A stretch of DNA of 64,000 nt from Fodinicurvata halophila (GTDB lineage: Bacteria; Pseudomonadota; Alphaproteobacteria; Kiloniellales; DSM-21159). Shown here piece by piece: positions 26,193-34,963 of the stretch. The notes beneath the pieces were generated by a model. That model did no database searches. It saw nothing but the letters and a program-made list of their open reading frames with translations, and was not told where the DNA came from. A program made the translations under genes and the position numbers. Each line of letters opens with the position of its first letter. Position 1 is the stretch's first letter. The stretch lies in contig NZ_JBHSCW010000002.1 in the NCBI RefSeq assembly GCF_042651425.1, positions 124,001 through 188,000 on the forward strand, given 5' to 3'.

Positions 26193-26759
26193 ATGGAAGC
26201 TTTCCTCGTTTCGACGCTGGCCGTCGCCGTGGCGGAGATCGGTGACAAGACCCAGTTGCTGACCTTCGTTCTGGCAACCCGCTACCGTGCCCCCGCCCAT
26301 ATCGTGGCCGGCATTCTGCTCGCCACCCTGGCCAATCATGCCCTGGCGGGCACCTTTGGTGTGCTGATGGCCGAATACCTGCCCGACGGCTTCCTGCACT
26401 GGCTTCTGGCTGGGTCCTTCCTGGCCATGGCCGTCTGGAGCCTGATTCCCGACAGCCTTGACGAGACGGGCAACGGCCAGGCCAACGGCCGGCGAAATGC
26501 CTTCTGGGCGGCGCTTTGCACTTTCTTCCTGGCCGAAATGGCCGACAAGACCCAAGTGGCCACGATCGCGCTCGGCGCGCAGTTCCAGAACCTCACAGCC
26601 GTGGTCGTGGGCAGCACGCTGGGCATGATGGCCGCCAACGTTCCCGTTATCTACCTGGGATGCGCGACCGGCGGGCGTATCGATCTGCGCTGGGTGCGCG
26701 CCCTTGCGGCCGCCCTGTTCACGGGACTCGGCCTGTGGGCGGCCATAAGTGCACTCTAG
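26193..26759 (+). CDS. UPF0016/GDT1-family manganese exporter
   Basis: This 188-residue membrane protein has about six helices and two copies of the family motif E-x-G/A-D-K-T: EIGDKTQ at residues 15-21 and EMADKTQ in the second half. Bacterial members export Mn2+, and relatives (Gdt1/TMEM165) move Mn2+ or Ca2+ against protons. The leader with yybP-ykoY features fits induction by manganese. Its neighbours are not functionally linked as far as I can see. Confidence 0.88.
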   Translation: MEAFLVSTLAVAVAEIGDKTQLLTFVLATRYRAPAHIVAGILLATLANHALAGTFGVLMAEYLPDGFLHWLLAGSFLAMAVWSLIPDSLDETGNGQANGRRNAFWAALCTFFLAEMADKTQVATIALGAQFQNLTAVVVGSTLGMMAANVPVIYLGCATGGRIDLRWVRALAAALFTGLGLWAAISAL

Positions 26760-26852
26760 AAGTCCGGCCGGCCGGCAGAATGGCACGGGAGACATTCCCT
26801 CGGGCCTCCGGCTGTTCTAAGCTGCCGGAGAGTGCTCAACACCAGGAAAGCC

Positions 26853-28307
26853 ATGCCAGCCGTGCCGGACATTCCCTCTGAACAGGACACCGTCGACACC
26901 AGCGGGGCGCAAGCTTCCATCCTGATGGTCGAGGACACCACGGCGCTTGCGGCCGTCTATCATGAGTATCTGGTCCGCGACGGCCACCAGGTAACCCTAG
27001 CCGCCACAGGCCAGGCGGCCCTGCAGGTCCTGGCAGCGGCCCCGCCTGCTCTCATTCTGCTCGACATCCGGCTGCCGGACATCGACGGCATGGAGATCCT
27101 TGATCGCGTGCGCCAGGAACACCCCCACCTGCCGGTGGTCGTCATGACCGCAGACGGTTCGGTGAATCTTGCCGTGCAGGCCATGCGCCGCGGCGCCTAT
27201 GACTTCCTCGTCAAACCCTTCTCCGCCGACCGCCTGCTTGTCACGGTGGGCAACGCACTGGAACGCCTGCGCCTCCAAGAGATGGTGGAGATTTACCGGG
27301 AACGCATCGCCCGCCCGCGCTTTCATGGGTTCATCGGTGCATCGCTGCCCATGCAGACGGTCTATGAACTGATCCAGAACGCGGCATCCAGCAAGGCCAC
27401 GGTGTTCATCACGGGCGAATCCGGCACCGGCAAGGAGATCTGTGCCGCCGCCCTGCATCAGGAAGGCCCGCGCAGCGGGGAGCCTTTCGTGGCCATCAAC
27501 TGCGCCGCAATCCCCCATGAACTGATGGAAAGCGAGATTTTCGGCCATGTGCGCGGTGCCTTCACCGGCGCCATCGCCGATCGGGCCGGTGCCGCGGCGC
27601 GCGCCAATGGCGGAACGCTGTTTCTGGATGAAATCTGTGAACTCAGCCCGGACCTGCAGGGCAAGCTGCTGCGCTTTATCCAGACCGGCAGCTACGAACG
27701 CCTGGGCGGCACCCGGGCCGAGCAGTCGGACATCCGCATCGTCTGCGCCACCAACCGCGATCCGCTGCAGGAGGTTCGAGCCGGCCGCTTCCGTGAAGAC
27801 CTCTATTACCGGCTGCATGTCATCCCCATTCATCTGCCACCCTTGCGCGAGCGTGGGGGCGATGTGCTCGAGATCGCGCGTCATTACCTGGCCCGGTTTA
27901 CCGCGGAGGAGAACAAGCACCTGCTGCACTACACGGCAGAGGCCGAACAGCTGCTGCGCAGTCACGCCTGGCCGGGCAACATCCGTCAGCTGCAGAACGT
28001 GATCCGCCATGTGGTGGTTCTGAACGACGGGGACGCCGTGACCGCCGATATGCTGGAGCAGGCCCTGACGCCGGCCCCCGGCAGGGACGCCGGCGAGTCT
28101 CCTCCCCCAAGCCCCTCCGGAAGCAACGGCACAGGGCAGGCGACGACCATGCCGGAAATCCGTCCGCTGCGCATCCTGGAGCAGGAGGCAGTGCTGCGCG
28201 CCATCGAGCACTGCGATGGGAACGTCCCGCGCGCCGCTGCCCTGCTGGAGGTCAATCCCTCGACCCTCTACAGGAAACTGCAATCGTGGCGCGCGAATGC
28301 GGATTGA
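26853..28307 (+). CDS. Sigma-54-dependent response regulator (LuxO/NtrC type)
   Basis: The order is receiver, AAA+ and Fis-type helix-turn-helix. The phosphoacceptor is D71 in LILLDIRLPD. The AAA+ part has Walker A GESGTGKE, the sigma-54 contact GAFTGA and Walker B GGTLFLDEI. The C-terminus ends with a HTH (AAALLEVNPSTLYRKLQSW). The protein has 484 residues from an ATG behind AGGAAAG; a GTG seven codons upstream is less likely. No histidine kinase is adjacent. It precedes the GGDEF-EAL gene by 40 bases and may regulate it. Confidence 0.92.
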   Translation: MPAVPDIPSEQDTVDTSGAQASILMVEDTTALAAVYHEYLVRDGHQVTLAATGQAALQVLAAAPPALILLDIRLPDIDGMEILDRVRQEHPHLPVVVMTADGSVNLAVQAMRRGAYDFLVKPFSADRLLVTVGNALERLRLQEMVEIYRERIARPRFHGFIGASLPMQTVYELIQNAASSKATVFITGESGTGKEICAAALHQEGPRSGEPFVAINCAAIPHELMESEIFGHVRGAFTGAIADRAGAAARANGGTLFLDEICELSPDLQGKLLRFIQTGSYERLGGTRAEQSDIRIVCATNRDPLQEVRAGRFREDLYYRLHVIPIHLPPLRERGGDVLEIARHYLARFTAEENKHLLHYTAEAEQLLRSHAWPGNIRQLQNVIRHVVVLNDGDAVTADMLEQALTPAPGRDAGESPPPSPSGSNGTGQATTMPEIRPLRILEQEAVLRAIEHCDGNVPRAAALLEVNPSTLYRKLQSWRANAD

Positions 28308-28346
28308 TATATAATCTGTCAGTACAAATTCCGAAAGGCAGGGAAT

Positions 28347-30761
28347 GTGTTCTGGCGATCGCATGTAGCTGAAAAGGCAGCGCTTCTCTACCTGGTTGTT
28401 TCCGCGGCCTGGATTGTTTTCTCGGATCAGCTGGTCGAGCTGTTCTTTCCCGAGGACAGTGCCGCTCTGCAGACCGGGAAGGGCATCTTTTTCGTCCTGG
28501 TCATGACGGCCGGCATATATCTGTTGCTGCGTCTGCTGGTGCGGCGCCGCACGGCTCTCGAGGAGCGTTATGCCGCGGAGACCATCGCCGGGCAGCTCAT
28601 GGACGATGTGCTGGCCGAACGCGAGTTGCGCAGCATGCTCGCTGATCTCTCGGCCCGCCTCTGCCGGACCTACCAACTGGAGGACATCTGGATCCTGCAG
28701 CCCAGGGAAGACGGCAGCCTGCCCGTCATCGCGGAAGGCACGGGCAAGGCCCGCGATCTTCCTGTCGATCCGGAACCAGACCTTACCGACTTCGTACAGA
28801 AGGCCCTTCGCCAGGGCCAACCGGTTTTTGCGAATGCGAAGAGCAGCTCTTCCCGCCTCCTGCATGTCCTCCCCGCTCGCCTGTCTACCTCGAAGGCGGG
28901 ATCGCCCGGGCTGTCCGCCGCCTTTCCCCTGATGGCCGGTGAGACCGCCGTAGGCGTCCTTGTTTGTTTCGAGCAGGATGCGGGACAACAGGCAAGGCGC
29001 TTGAGCGAGATATTCGAGGACGTTGCCCGAAGCATCGCGGTTGCCTGGCAAGCCAACGAGCAGGATCGCCAGTTGTTGCTGCAGGACAAGGCCCTGTCCG
29101 AGGTTGCCAACGCCATCCTCATCGCCGATTCGGCCGGCGCGATCCTCTGGGTCAATCGTGCCTTCGAGCGCATCACCGGATTCACGCGTGCCGAGGTGGT
29201 TGGCCAGCCCATGCACCAGCTGCGGGCCAACGATAGCGACGGGCAGTTCCAGGAGCGCTTCTGGCGCACCGTCCTCTCGGGCAAGGCTTTCAAGGGCGAG
29301 CTGTTGCATCGCCACAAGGATGGAACGCTCATAAGCGTCTACCAGACCATCACGCCGATCCATGCGGCGAGCGGGTCGATCACGCATCTGATCGCCATCC
29401 AGGAGGATATCACGGCCCGCAAGCAGGCCGAAGAACGACTGATGCATCTGGCCCGCCACGACCTGTTGACCGGCCTGCCCAACCGCGCTGCCTTCAACGA
29501 GCATGTCGATGAGCTGGCCAGCAGCAGCCGGGCCAATGGCCACAGCTTCGCCGTCCTGCTGCTGGACATCGCGCAGTTGGGGCGCGTCAACGAAAACTGG
29601 GGGCACGAAACCGGAGACAAGGTGTTGATCGAAACGGCGCGCCGGCTTCAGGACAACCTCAAGGTCGGCAGCTTCCTGGCCCGCTACGGCAATGACGAGT
29701 TCGTCATCGTTCACCCCTATGAAACAGGCCTGAACGTTCCCATGAAACTCGCGCAGGACCTGCTTGATGCGATCTCGCCGGTTTATACCTTTCCGGAGGC
29801 CGCCATTCATTGTGAGGCCAGCATCGGTATCGCGCTCTTTCCCCAGGACGCACGCCAGACCGGGCAACTGCTGCGCAATGCGGAACTGGCCCTGCGGCGT
29901 GCCGAGCAGGAGCGCGGGCTCAGCTACTGCTTCTTCTCGGCGGAGATCGACGCGGGCCTGCGCCATCGCACGCAATTGCGCGAGGAACTCTATTCCGCGC
30001 TGGACCGTGACGAGTTGCAGCTTCTCTATCAGCCCCAGCTGCACCTTGAGCGAGGCGAGATCATCGGCGCCGAGGCCCTGCTGCGCTGGCGCCATCCCTT
30101 GCGTGGCCTATTGGCTCCCGGTGCCTTCCTGGACGTGGCCGAGGAAAGCGAACTGATCCAGAAGATCGGGCGGCGAGTCATCGAAAAAGCCCTCCAGCAG
30201 GGCGCGCAATGGGAACGGGAGGGCCGCCAGCTGCGCGTTGCCATCAACCTTTCCTTCGCCCAGTTCTCCAATCCGGAGCTTGTGGACGACATAGAGCAGG
30301 AACTGCGCCAGTGCGGGCTTTCACCCTATCTCCTGGAACTGGAACTGACCGAGAGCATGCTGGCCAAGGACATGGAGCAGGCCGCCACCATGCTGGAGCG
30401 GTTGCACGCCCTGGGGCTCAGCATCGCCGTGGATGACTTCGGCACCGGTTATTCTTCGCTGTCCTACCTCTATCAGTACCGCGTGGATCGCCTGAAGATC
30501 GATCGCTCCTTCGTGCGCGGCATCGGACAGGACGAAACGTCATCGGCCATTGCCGAAGCCGTAATTGCCCTCGGCCATACGCTGGGCATGAAAGTCATTG
30601 CGGAAGGTGTCGAGAACGAGGCCCAGCTACACTACCTCAACCGCCTGGGGTGCGACGAGGCGCAGGGCTTCCTGATCTCCCCGCCCCTGCCGCCGGGGGA
30701 TTTCACCCAAGCGGCTCTGCAGCAGTTCAGTGCTCCGCCAAGGCAGGCCGGGATGTCCTGA
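28347..30761 (+). CDS. Membrane-anchored PAS-GGDEF-EAL protein, degenerate GGDEF
   Basis: This 804-residue protein starts with two helices (about 12-31 and 48-67), then a GAF-like region (about 95-230), a PAS domain (about 245-360), GGDEF and EAL. The cyclase motif reads YGNDEF instead of GGDEF, so c-di-GMP synthesis is doubtful, though GTP binding may remain. The EAL domain is intact: AEALLRW, INLSFAQ, LELTES, VDDFGTG and EGVENEAQ. The net activity is therefore probably c-di-GMP hydrolysis. The start is GTG behind CAGGGA. It follows the sigma-54 regulator closely. Confidence 0.9.
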   Translation: MFWRSHVAEKAALLYLVVSAAWIVFSDQLVELFFPEDSAALQTGKGIFFVLVMTAGIYLLLRLLVRRRTALEERYAAETIAGQLMDDVLAERELRSMLADLSARLCRTYQLEDIWILQPREDGSLPVIAEGTGKARDLPVDPEPDLTDFVQKALRQGQPVFANAKSSSSRLLHVLPARLSTSKAGSPGLSAAFPLMAGETAVGVLVCFEQDAGQQARRLSEIFEDVARSIAVAWQANEQDRQLLLQDKALSEVANAILIADSAGAILWVNRAFERITGFTRAEVVGQPMHQLRANDSDGQFQERFWRTVLSGKAFKGELLHRHKDGTLISVYQTITPIHAASGSITHLIAIQEDITARKQAEERLMHLARHDLLTGLPNRAAFNEHVDELASSSRANGHSFAVLLLDIAQLGRVNENWGHETGDKVLIETARRLQDNLKVGSFLARYGNDEFVIVHPYETGLNVPMKLAQDLLDAISPVYTFPEAAIHCEASIGIALFPQDARQTGQLLRNAELALRRAEQERGLSYCFFSAEIDAGLRHRTQLREELYSALDRDELQLLYQPQLHLERGEIIGAEALLRWRHPLRGLLAPGAFLDVAEESELIQKIGRRVIEKALQQGAQWEREGRQLRVAINLSFAQFSNPELVDDIEQELRQCGLSPYLLELELTESMLAKDMEQAATMLERLHALGLSIAVDDFGTGYSSLSYLYQYRVDRLKIDRSFVRGIGQDETSSAIAEAVIALGHTLGMKVIAEGVENEAQLHYLNRLGCDEAQGFLISPPLPPGDFTQAALQQFSAPPRQAGMS

Positions 30762-30832
30762 GCAGACCCACCATGCCGGAAAGAGCTTCCGATCCGATGC
30801 GCATCGATAAGTGAAGCAGATTTCGGCTTGAT

Positions 30833-30854
30833 TATAACTATATTTCTGGTTATA
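30833..30854 (+). promoter_or_regulatory. ArsR-type operator upstream of arsR
   Basis: A perfect inverted repeat TATAAC-N10-GTTATA lies 28 bases before the arsR start codon, in an AT-rich island. The same pattern recurs before arsP. ArsR/SmtB repressors bind such 6-10-6 palindromes near promoters. Confidence 0.65.
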
Positions 30855-30882
30855 TGGATACTTCCATGACAAGGAGGCATTC

Positions 30883-31197
30883 ATGCAGGACAGAGATGCC
30901 GCAGAGGCTCTTGCTGCGCTCGGCAACACCACGCGCCTGAAACTCTTCCGGCTGTTGGTTCGCGCCGGCAATGAGGGGGCGAATGTGGGCCAGCTCCAGC
31001 GCAACCTGGAGATCCCCGCTTCGACCCTCGCCCACCATCTGTCCAGTCTTGTGCGTGCCGGGCTGGTCGTCCAGGAACGACAGGGTCGGGTGGTGATTTC
31101 CCGCGTCGACTTCCGTCTGACCGTAGGCCTGGTCAGTTACCTGACCGACGAATGCTGTACCGGCCTGAAGGTCGAGCGGGAGGAGGATGCGGCCTGA
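30883..31197 (+). CDS. arsR: ArsR-family metalloregulator
   Basis: This 104-residue winged-helix repressor has the HTH segment VGQLQRNLEIPASTLAHHLSSL. The C-terminal pair C91-C92 (DECCTGLK) resembles the C-terminal arsenite site of the Acidithiobacillus ArsR type rather than the CVC site of plasmid R773 ArsR. It should leave DNA when As(III) or a related compound binds. It sits between two copies of the same operator and before the permease gene, so it most likely controls both itself and arsP. Confidence 0.87.
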   Translation: MQDRDAAEALAALGNTTRLKLFRLLVRAGNEGANVGQLQRNLEIPASTLAHHLSSLVRAGLVVQERQGRVVISRVDFRLTVGLVSYLTDECCTGLKVEREEDAA

Positions 31198-31213
31198 TAT
31201 TTTTTTGTCCAAA

Positions 31214-31235
31214 TATAACTACATATCTAGGTATT
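31214..31235 (+). promoter_or_regulatory. Second ArsR-type operator, upstream of arsP
   Basis: TATAAC-N10-GGTATT repeats the layout of the operator before arsR, with one intact half-site and one weaker half-site. It lies eight bases before the permease ATG, so a bound repressor would block transcription entry or initiation of arsP. Confidence 0.55.
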
Positions 31236-31242
31236 TAGAAAA

Positions 31243-32277
31243 ATGAAACCACTCTCGCTCCCCGCTTTTCGTCCGGGTGGGCTTTATCGCATCCCGGATG
31301 CGGCACTGACTGCATCTGTCCTGACCCTGGCAGGCCTGGCCGTGCTGGTTCCGGAGCAGCTGCCCCATAGCCTGGTCTTTACCCTGACCAGCCTGCTCGA
31401 CGTCCTCCCGTTCCTGCTGCTGTCGATCCTGCTGGCCGCCTGGGCAAAAGCGAGCGGCGCGGACGGCCTGATCGCCCGGGCCTTCCAGGGACACACCGGA
31501 GTGATGATCGCCTCTGCGGCTTTGATCGGCGCGGCTTCTCCTTTCTGTTCCTGCGGCGTCATCCCGCTGATCGCGGCCCTGCTGAGCATGGGGGTGCCGT
31601 TGCCCGCCGTCATGGCCTTCTGGCTGGCCTCTCCCGTCATGGATCCTTCGATGTTCATTCTGACCGCCGGCGTTCTGGGGCTGCCCTTTGCCCTGGGCAA
31701 GGCCCTCGCCGCCATGGGCATCGGACTTCTGGGCGGGATCGTGATCCACCTGCTGCAGCGCGGCGGCGCCTTGAGAACACCCTTGCGTGCAGGCTACGGG
31801 AACGGCGGTTGTGCCGGCAACCAGGTTCGACGCCCCCGGCCCATTGCCTGGACCTTCTGGAACGAGGCCGCCCGACGACAGGCTTTCGCACGCGACGGCC
31901 TGAAGAACGGCGTCTTCCTCGGTAAATGGCTTGCACTCGCTTTCCTGCTGGAGAGCCTGATGCTGGTCTATGTACCGGCAGATCTGGTGGTACACGTCGT
32001 GGGTACGGACTCCTGGCTGTCAGTGGCCGGCGCCACCCTGGTCGGCGTGCCCGCCTACCTGAACGGCTATGCGGCCTTGCCGCTGATGGGCGGCCTGGTG
32101 GACCAGGGCATGGCGCCCGGTGCCGCCATGGCCTTCCTGGTCGCCGGCGGCATCACCAGCGTCCCCGCTGCCATCGCCGTCTTCGCACTTGCCCGGCTTC
32201 CGGTCTTCCTCGCCTACGTGGCCCTGGCGCTCGCCGGATCCCTGACGGCAGGGCTTCTCTACGGCCTGATGGCGTAA
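31243..32277 (+). CDS. arsP: ArsP-type permease (DUF318 family)
   Basis: This 344-residue protein has about eight to ten membrane helices and a central, polar loop. It belongs to the permease family that includes ArsP, an exporter of trivalent organoarsenicals such as methylarsenite and roxarsone(III). The hallmark SPFCSCGVIP holds C102 and C104, thought to bind the thiophilic substrate. Another conserved block is AYLNGYAALPL. The preceding ArsR gene supports an arsenic role; other metals are possible for this family. Confidence 0.83.
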   Translation: MKPLSLPAFRPGGLYRIPDAALTASVLTLAGLAVLVPEQLPHSLVFTLTSLLDVLPFLLLSILLAAWAKASGADGLIARAFQGHTGVMIASAALIGAASPFCSCGVIPLIAALLSMGVPLPAVMAFWLASPVMDPSMFILTAGVLGLPFALGKALAAMGIGLLGGIVIHLLQRGGALRTPLRAGYGNGGCAGNQVRRPRPIAWTFWNEAARRQAFARDGLKNGVFLGKWLALAFLLESLMLVYVPADLVVHVVGTDSWLSVAGATLVGVPAYLNGYAALPLMGGLVDQGMAPGAAMAFLVAGGITSVPAAIAVFALARLPVFLAYVALALAGSLTAGLLYGLMA

Positions 32278-32352
32278 GGACCTCGACACGCTTGTGCGGG
32301 GCGGGACTCGCCGACTAGATTGCACTGCCTCACATCCTGTCGGAAGTCCGCC

Positions 32353-32997
32353 ATGGGACCCTTTGAAGCCATCCTCGCGTTCACCCTGGCCGCCACTCTG
32401 CTAACACTTACACCTGGAATCGACACGGCTCTGGTGCTGCGCACGGCAGCCGTGGAGAATGCCCGCAGCGCCATGCTGGCCGGCCTTGGGATTTCCACCG
32501 GCGTCCTGGTCTGGGGCTTTCTCGCCGCCATGGGGCTGGGCGCGGTGCTGGCCGTCTCGGAAACCGCCTACAATCTCGTACGGATTGCCGGGGCGGTCTA
32601 CCTGATCTACCTCGGGGGCTTGCTGATCCGGAATGCCGTGCGCAAGCAACCGCCAGATACGGCGCCCTGGGACCGGTCCGCAGCGCCAGCCCTCAGCGGA
32701 CGGCGGTGGTTTGCGCGAGGCGCGCTCACCAACCTGCTCAACCCCAAGGTGGGGGTCTTCTACGTTAGCTTCCTGCCGCAGTTCATACCGGCGGGCGGAA
32801 ACGTGTTGCTGTTCAGCATCCTGCTGGCCGCCATCCATGCCGGACTGGGCGTCCTCTGGTTCGCCTTCATCACCCTTGCGACCCGCCCGGCGGCCGGATT
32901 CCTGCGGCGCACCGCCGTGGCCCGCACCCTGGACGGCATCACCGGCGGGGTGCTGATCGCCTTCGGGCTCAGGATCGCCTTTACAGGGAGCCGCTGA
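32353..32997 (+). CDS. LysE/RhtB-family amino acid exporter
   Basis: This 214-residue membrane protein has six predicted helices. The LysE signature is visible: TPGIDTALVLRTA near residue 19, GISTGVLVWG near 47 and NLLNPKVGVFYVSFLPQF near 122. The family exports amino acids or related small molecules. The ATG giving MGPFEAI was chosen. It is 76 bases after arsP and 65 bases before the LysR gene, which could regulate it, though the LysR gene is in the same direction. Confidence 0.86.
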   Translation: MGPFEAILAFTLAATLLTLTPGIDTALVLRTAAVENARSAMLAGLGISTGVLVWGFLAAMGLGAVLAVSETAYNLVRIAGAVYLIYLGGLLIRNAVRKQPPDTAPWDRSAAPALSGRRWFARGALTNLLNPKVGVFYVSFLPQFIPAGGNVLLFSILLAAIHAGLGVLWFAFITLATRPAAGFLRRTAVARTLDGITGGVLIAFGLRIAFTGSR

Positions 32998-33026
32998 ACA
33001 GCGTATCCATCGCAATAGATCAGTAC

Positions 33027-33034
33027 GATCGATT
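33027..33034. promoter_or_regulatory. GATCGATT element before the LysR gene
   Basis: GATCGATT occurs 29 bases before the LysR start codon, followed by a GATCAAT half-site, giving an interrupted dyad. The same octamer recurs after the LysR gene. It may be a binding site of the encoded regulator; the evidence is only the repeat and its position. Confidence 0.3.
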
Positions 33035-33062
33035 ATGGCGATCAATCGGGTTCGAGGACAGC

Positions 33063-33989
33063 ATGTTCGGTTTTCGCGATGTGGAGATTGTCCGTGAAGT
33101 GGTCCGCGCCGGCGGCTTCCGTGCCGCGGCACAACGCAGCGGTCTGGCCCAGTCCGCCATATCGGCACGCATTGCCGCCCTGGAGAAACGCCTCGGGCTC
33201 ACGCTCTTCGACCGGGTCGGGCGGCAGGTTCGCCTGTCCATGGCCGGGCGACGCTTCCTGGAAGAAGCGGAACGCCTGATCCAGAGCCGCGATCGCATCG
33301 TCCAGGAGCTGACCCAGAGCAGCGGCCTGAACGGCACGGTCCGCATCGGCGTGGCCGAAACCATCGTCCACACCATCCTGACCGCCATGCTGAACGCCCT
33401 GCGTCGCGATCACGGCCATGTGCGCTTCGAGCTGTCAGTTGACACCTCGGAACAACTGGCGCGCAAGCTGGTCGACGACGAACTGGATATCGCCATCCTG
33501 ATGCCGGAGTATCAGCCACGCGACTCCCTGGCGACCCCCCTCAAGCCAATCACGCTCGACTGGTATGCCCGCGACGGCATGGTGCCCGCATCCCGGCCGC
33601 TTGCGATCGCGGAACTGGCCGCCTATCCCGTGGTCACCTTTCCCAAGAGCACCACCCCCTATCGCCAGCTGGAACAGCTCTTTGCCTCCTCCCAGGTTGC
33701 CGCCCCCGTCCTTCACGGCTCTGCCTCGCTGTTCACTGTGCTCCATCTGGTGGGAGACGGCTTCGGGATCGGCCTGTTACCCACGCGCATGGCCGAAGCG
33801 GTCGGGCAGGCGCGCGAACAGGAAAAACGGCTGGTTCGCCTGCCCGTTCGGGACGAGGCGCGCGTGCCCGATCTCAATTTCGTCGTCTGCTACCTGCCGG
33901 CGCGCAACCGCGAAGCGGGCGAACTGATCACCGCCGCCGCTCGCGAAGCTGATCAAAATGATCCGTATACAAGATCACAAACAGTCTGA
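33063..33989 (+). CDS. LysR-family transcriptional regulator
   Basis: This 308-residue regulator has the N-terminal winged helix-turn-helix: VREVVRAGGFRAAAQRSGLA then SAISARIAALEKRLGLTLFDR. A periplasmic-binding-protein-like effector domain follows. It lies directly before the DUF1445-TRAP-DUF2848 genes in the same direction and most likely controls them in response to the transported compound. The effector is unknown. Confidence 0.9.
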   Translation: MFGFRDVEIVREVVRAGGFRAAAQRSGLAQSAISARIAALEKRLGLTLFDRVGRQVRLSMAGRRFLEEAERLIQSRDRIVQELTQSSGLNGTVRIGVAETIVHTILTAMLNALRRDHGHVRFELSVDTSEQLARKLVDDELDIAILMPEYQPRDSLATPLKPITLDWYARDGMVPASRPLAIAELAAYPVVTFPKSTTPYRQLEQLFASSQVAAPVLHGSASLFTVLHLVGDGFGIGLLPTRMAEAVGQAREQEKRLVRLPVRDEARVPDLNFVVCYLPARNREAGELITAAAREADQNDPYTRSQTV

Positions 33990-33992
33990 TTT

Positions 33993-34000
33993 GATCGATT
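33993..34000. promoter_or_regulatory. GATCGATT element before the DUF1445 gene
   Basis: A second copy of the octamer found before the LysR gene lies 56 bases before the DUF1445 start codon, with a GATCG half-site 6 bases on. Placement fits a regulator site for the operon promoter. Confidence 0.3.
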
Positions 34001-34055
34001 GACAGGATCGTAAGGCTCTGGAATTCTTGCCGACGGAAAAGGGAGGCCGAACGGC

Positions 34056-34937
34056 ATGATGGATATGCCCAGTCCGCAGGAAAGCACGCCGCGATCCAAT
34101 GCCGCGGAGCTTCGCAGCCTTTCGCCCCAGGCTCTCCGCCAGGTTATACGTCGGCAGGACCATACTGGGCCGACCATGGGCCTTGCCCCGGGCTACCTGC
34201 AGGGCAACCTGGCCATTCTGCCACAGGCCCAAGCCTTCGATTTCCTGCTGTTCTGCCAGCGCAATCCCAAGCCTTGTCCCATCATCGGCCTGGCCGAGGC
34301 CGGGGCGGTGAACCTGCCCGAACTGGGTCAGGATATCGATATCCGCAGTGACCTGCCGGCCTATCGCGTATTCCGCAACGGCATCCCCCAGCAGACGGTG
34401 ACTGATCTGGACGCGCTCTGGCGCGAGGATCTGGTTTCCTTCGTCATCGGCTGCTCCTTCTCCTTCGAAGAGGCGCTGGAAGAGGCCGGCATCCCCTTGC
34501 GCCACCTTCAGGCTGGCAGCAACGTGCCCATGTACCGCACCTCCATCTCGACAGTGCCGGCGGGAGCCTTCTCCGGCCCCCTGGTGGTTTCGATGCGCGC
34601 CTTCCCGTCCTGGGATGCCATCCACGCCATCCTGCTCTCGGATCGCTTCCGCCTGGCACATGGCGCACCAGTGCACATTGGCGAGCCCGCGCAGATCGGC
34701 ATCAAGGATCTCGATACGCCGGACTTCGGCGATCCCCCTTATATGGAGGAAGGCGACATTCCGGTCTTCTGGGCCTGTGGAGTCACGCCGCAACTGGCTC
34801 TGCGCCATTGCGGCGCGGATCTGGCCATCACCCATGCACCGGGCCACATGCTGGTAACCGACCTTCCCTCCTCGGCGGCAGAAGCCAGGCTGTCAGGTCT
34901 CAGCAGCTTCCGCCCCTCGGACTCACCCAACCCCTGA
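34056..34937 (+). CDS. DUF1445 family protein (D-glutamate cyclase-like / putative hydro-lyase)
   Basis: This 293-residue soluble protein matches DUF1445, related to the D-glutamate cyclase domain and long annotated as putative hydro-lyase. Conserved blocks are MGLAPGYLQGNLAILP near residue 41, FVIGCSFSFEEAL near 128 and the NVPMYRT segment near 154. FWACGVTPQ and ITHAPGHMLVTD near the C-terminus are also typical. It starts behind GGGAGG. Its place before a TRAP transporter and a DUF2848 gene suggests a part in breaking down the imported acid. Confidence 0.82.
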   Translation: MMDMPSPQESTPRSNAAELRSLSPQALRQVIRRQDHTGPTMGLAPGYLQGNLAILPQAQAFDFLLFCQRNPKPCPIIGLAEAGAVNLPELGQDIDIRSDLPAYRVFRNGIPQQTVTDLDALWREDLVSFVIGCSFSFEEALEEAGIPLRHLQAGSNVPMYRTSISTVPAGAFSGPLVVSMRAFPSWDAIHAILLSDRFRLAHGAPVHIGEPAQIGIKDLDTPDFGDPPYMEEGDIPVFWACGVTPQLALRHCGADLAITHAPGHMLVTDLPSSAAEARLSGLSSFRPSDSPNP

Positions 34938-34963
34938 CAACAACGAACAGAGAGGACAGACCC

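Noticed and set aside
26997..30095. A 1032-codon open frame on the minus strand opposite the sigma-54 regulator and the GGDEF-EAL gene
   Set aside because: It is antisense to two clear genes and shows no domain. Long antisense frames are common in GC-rich DNA because of codon bias.
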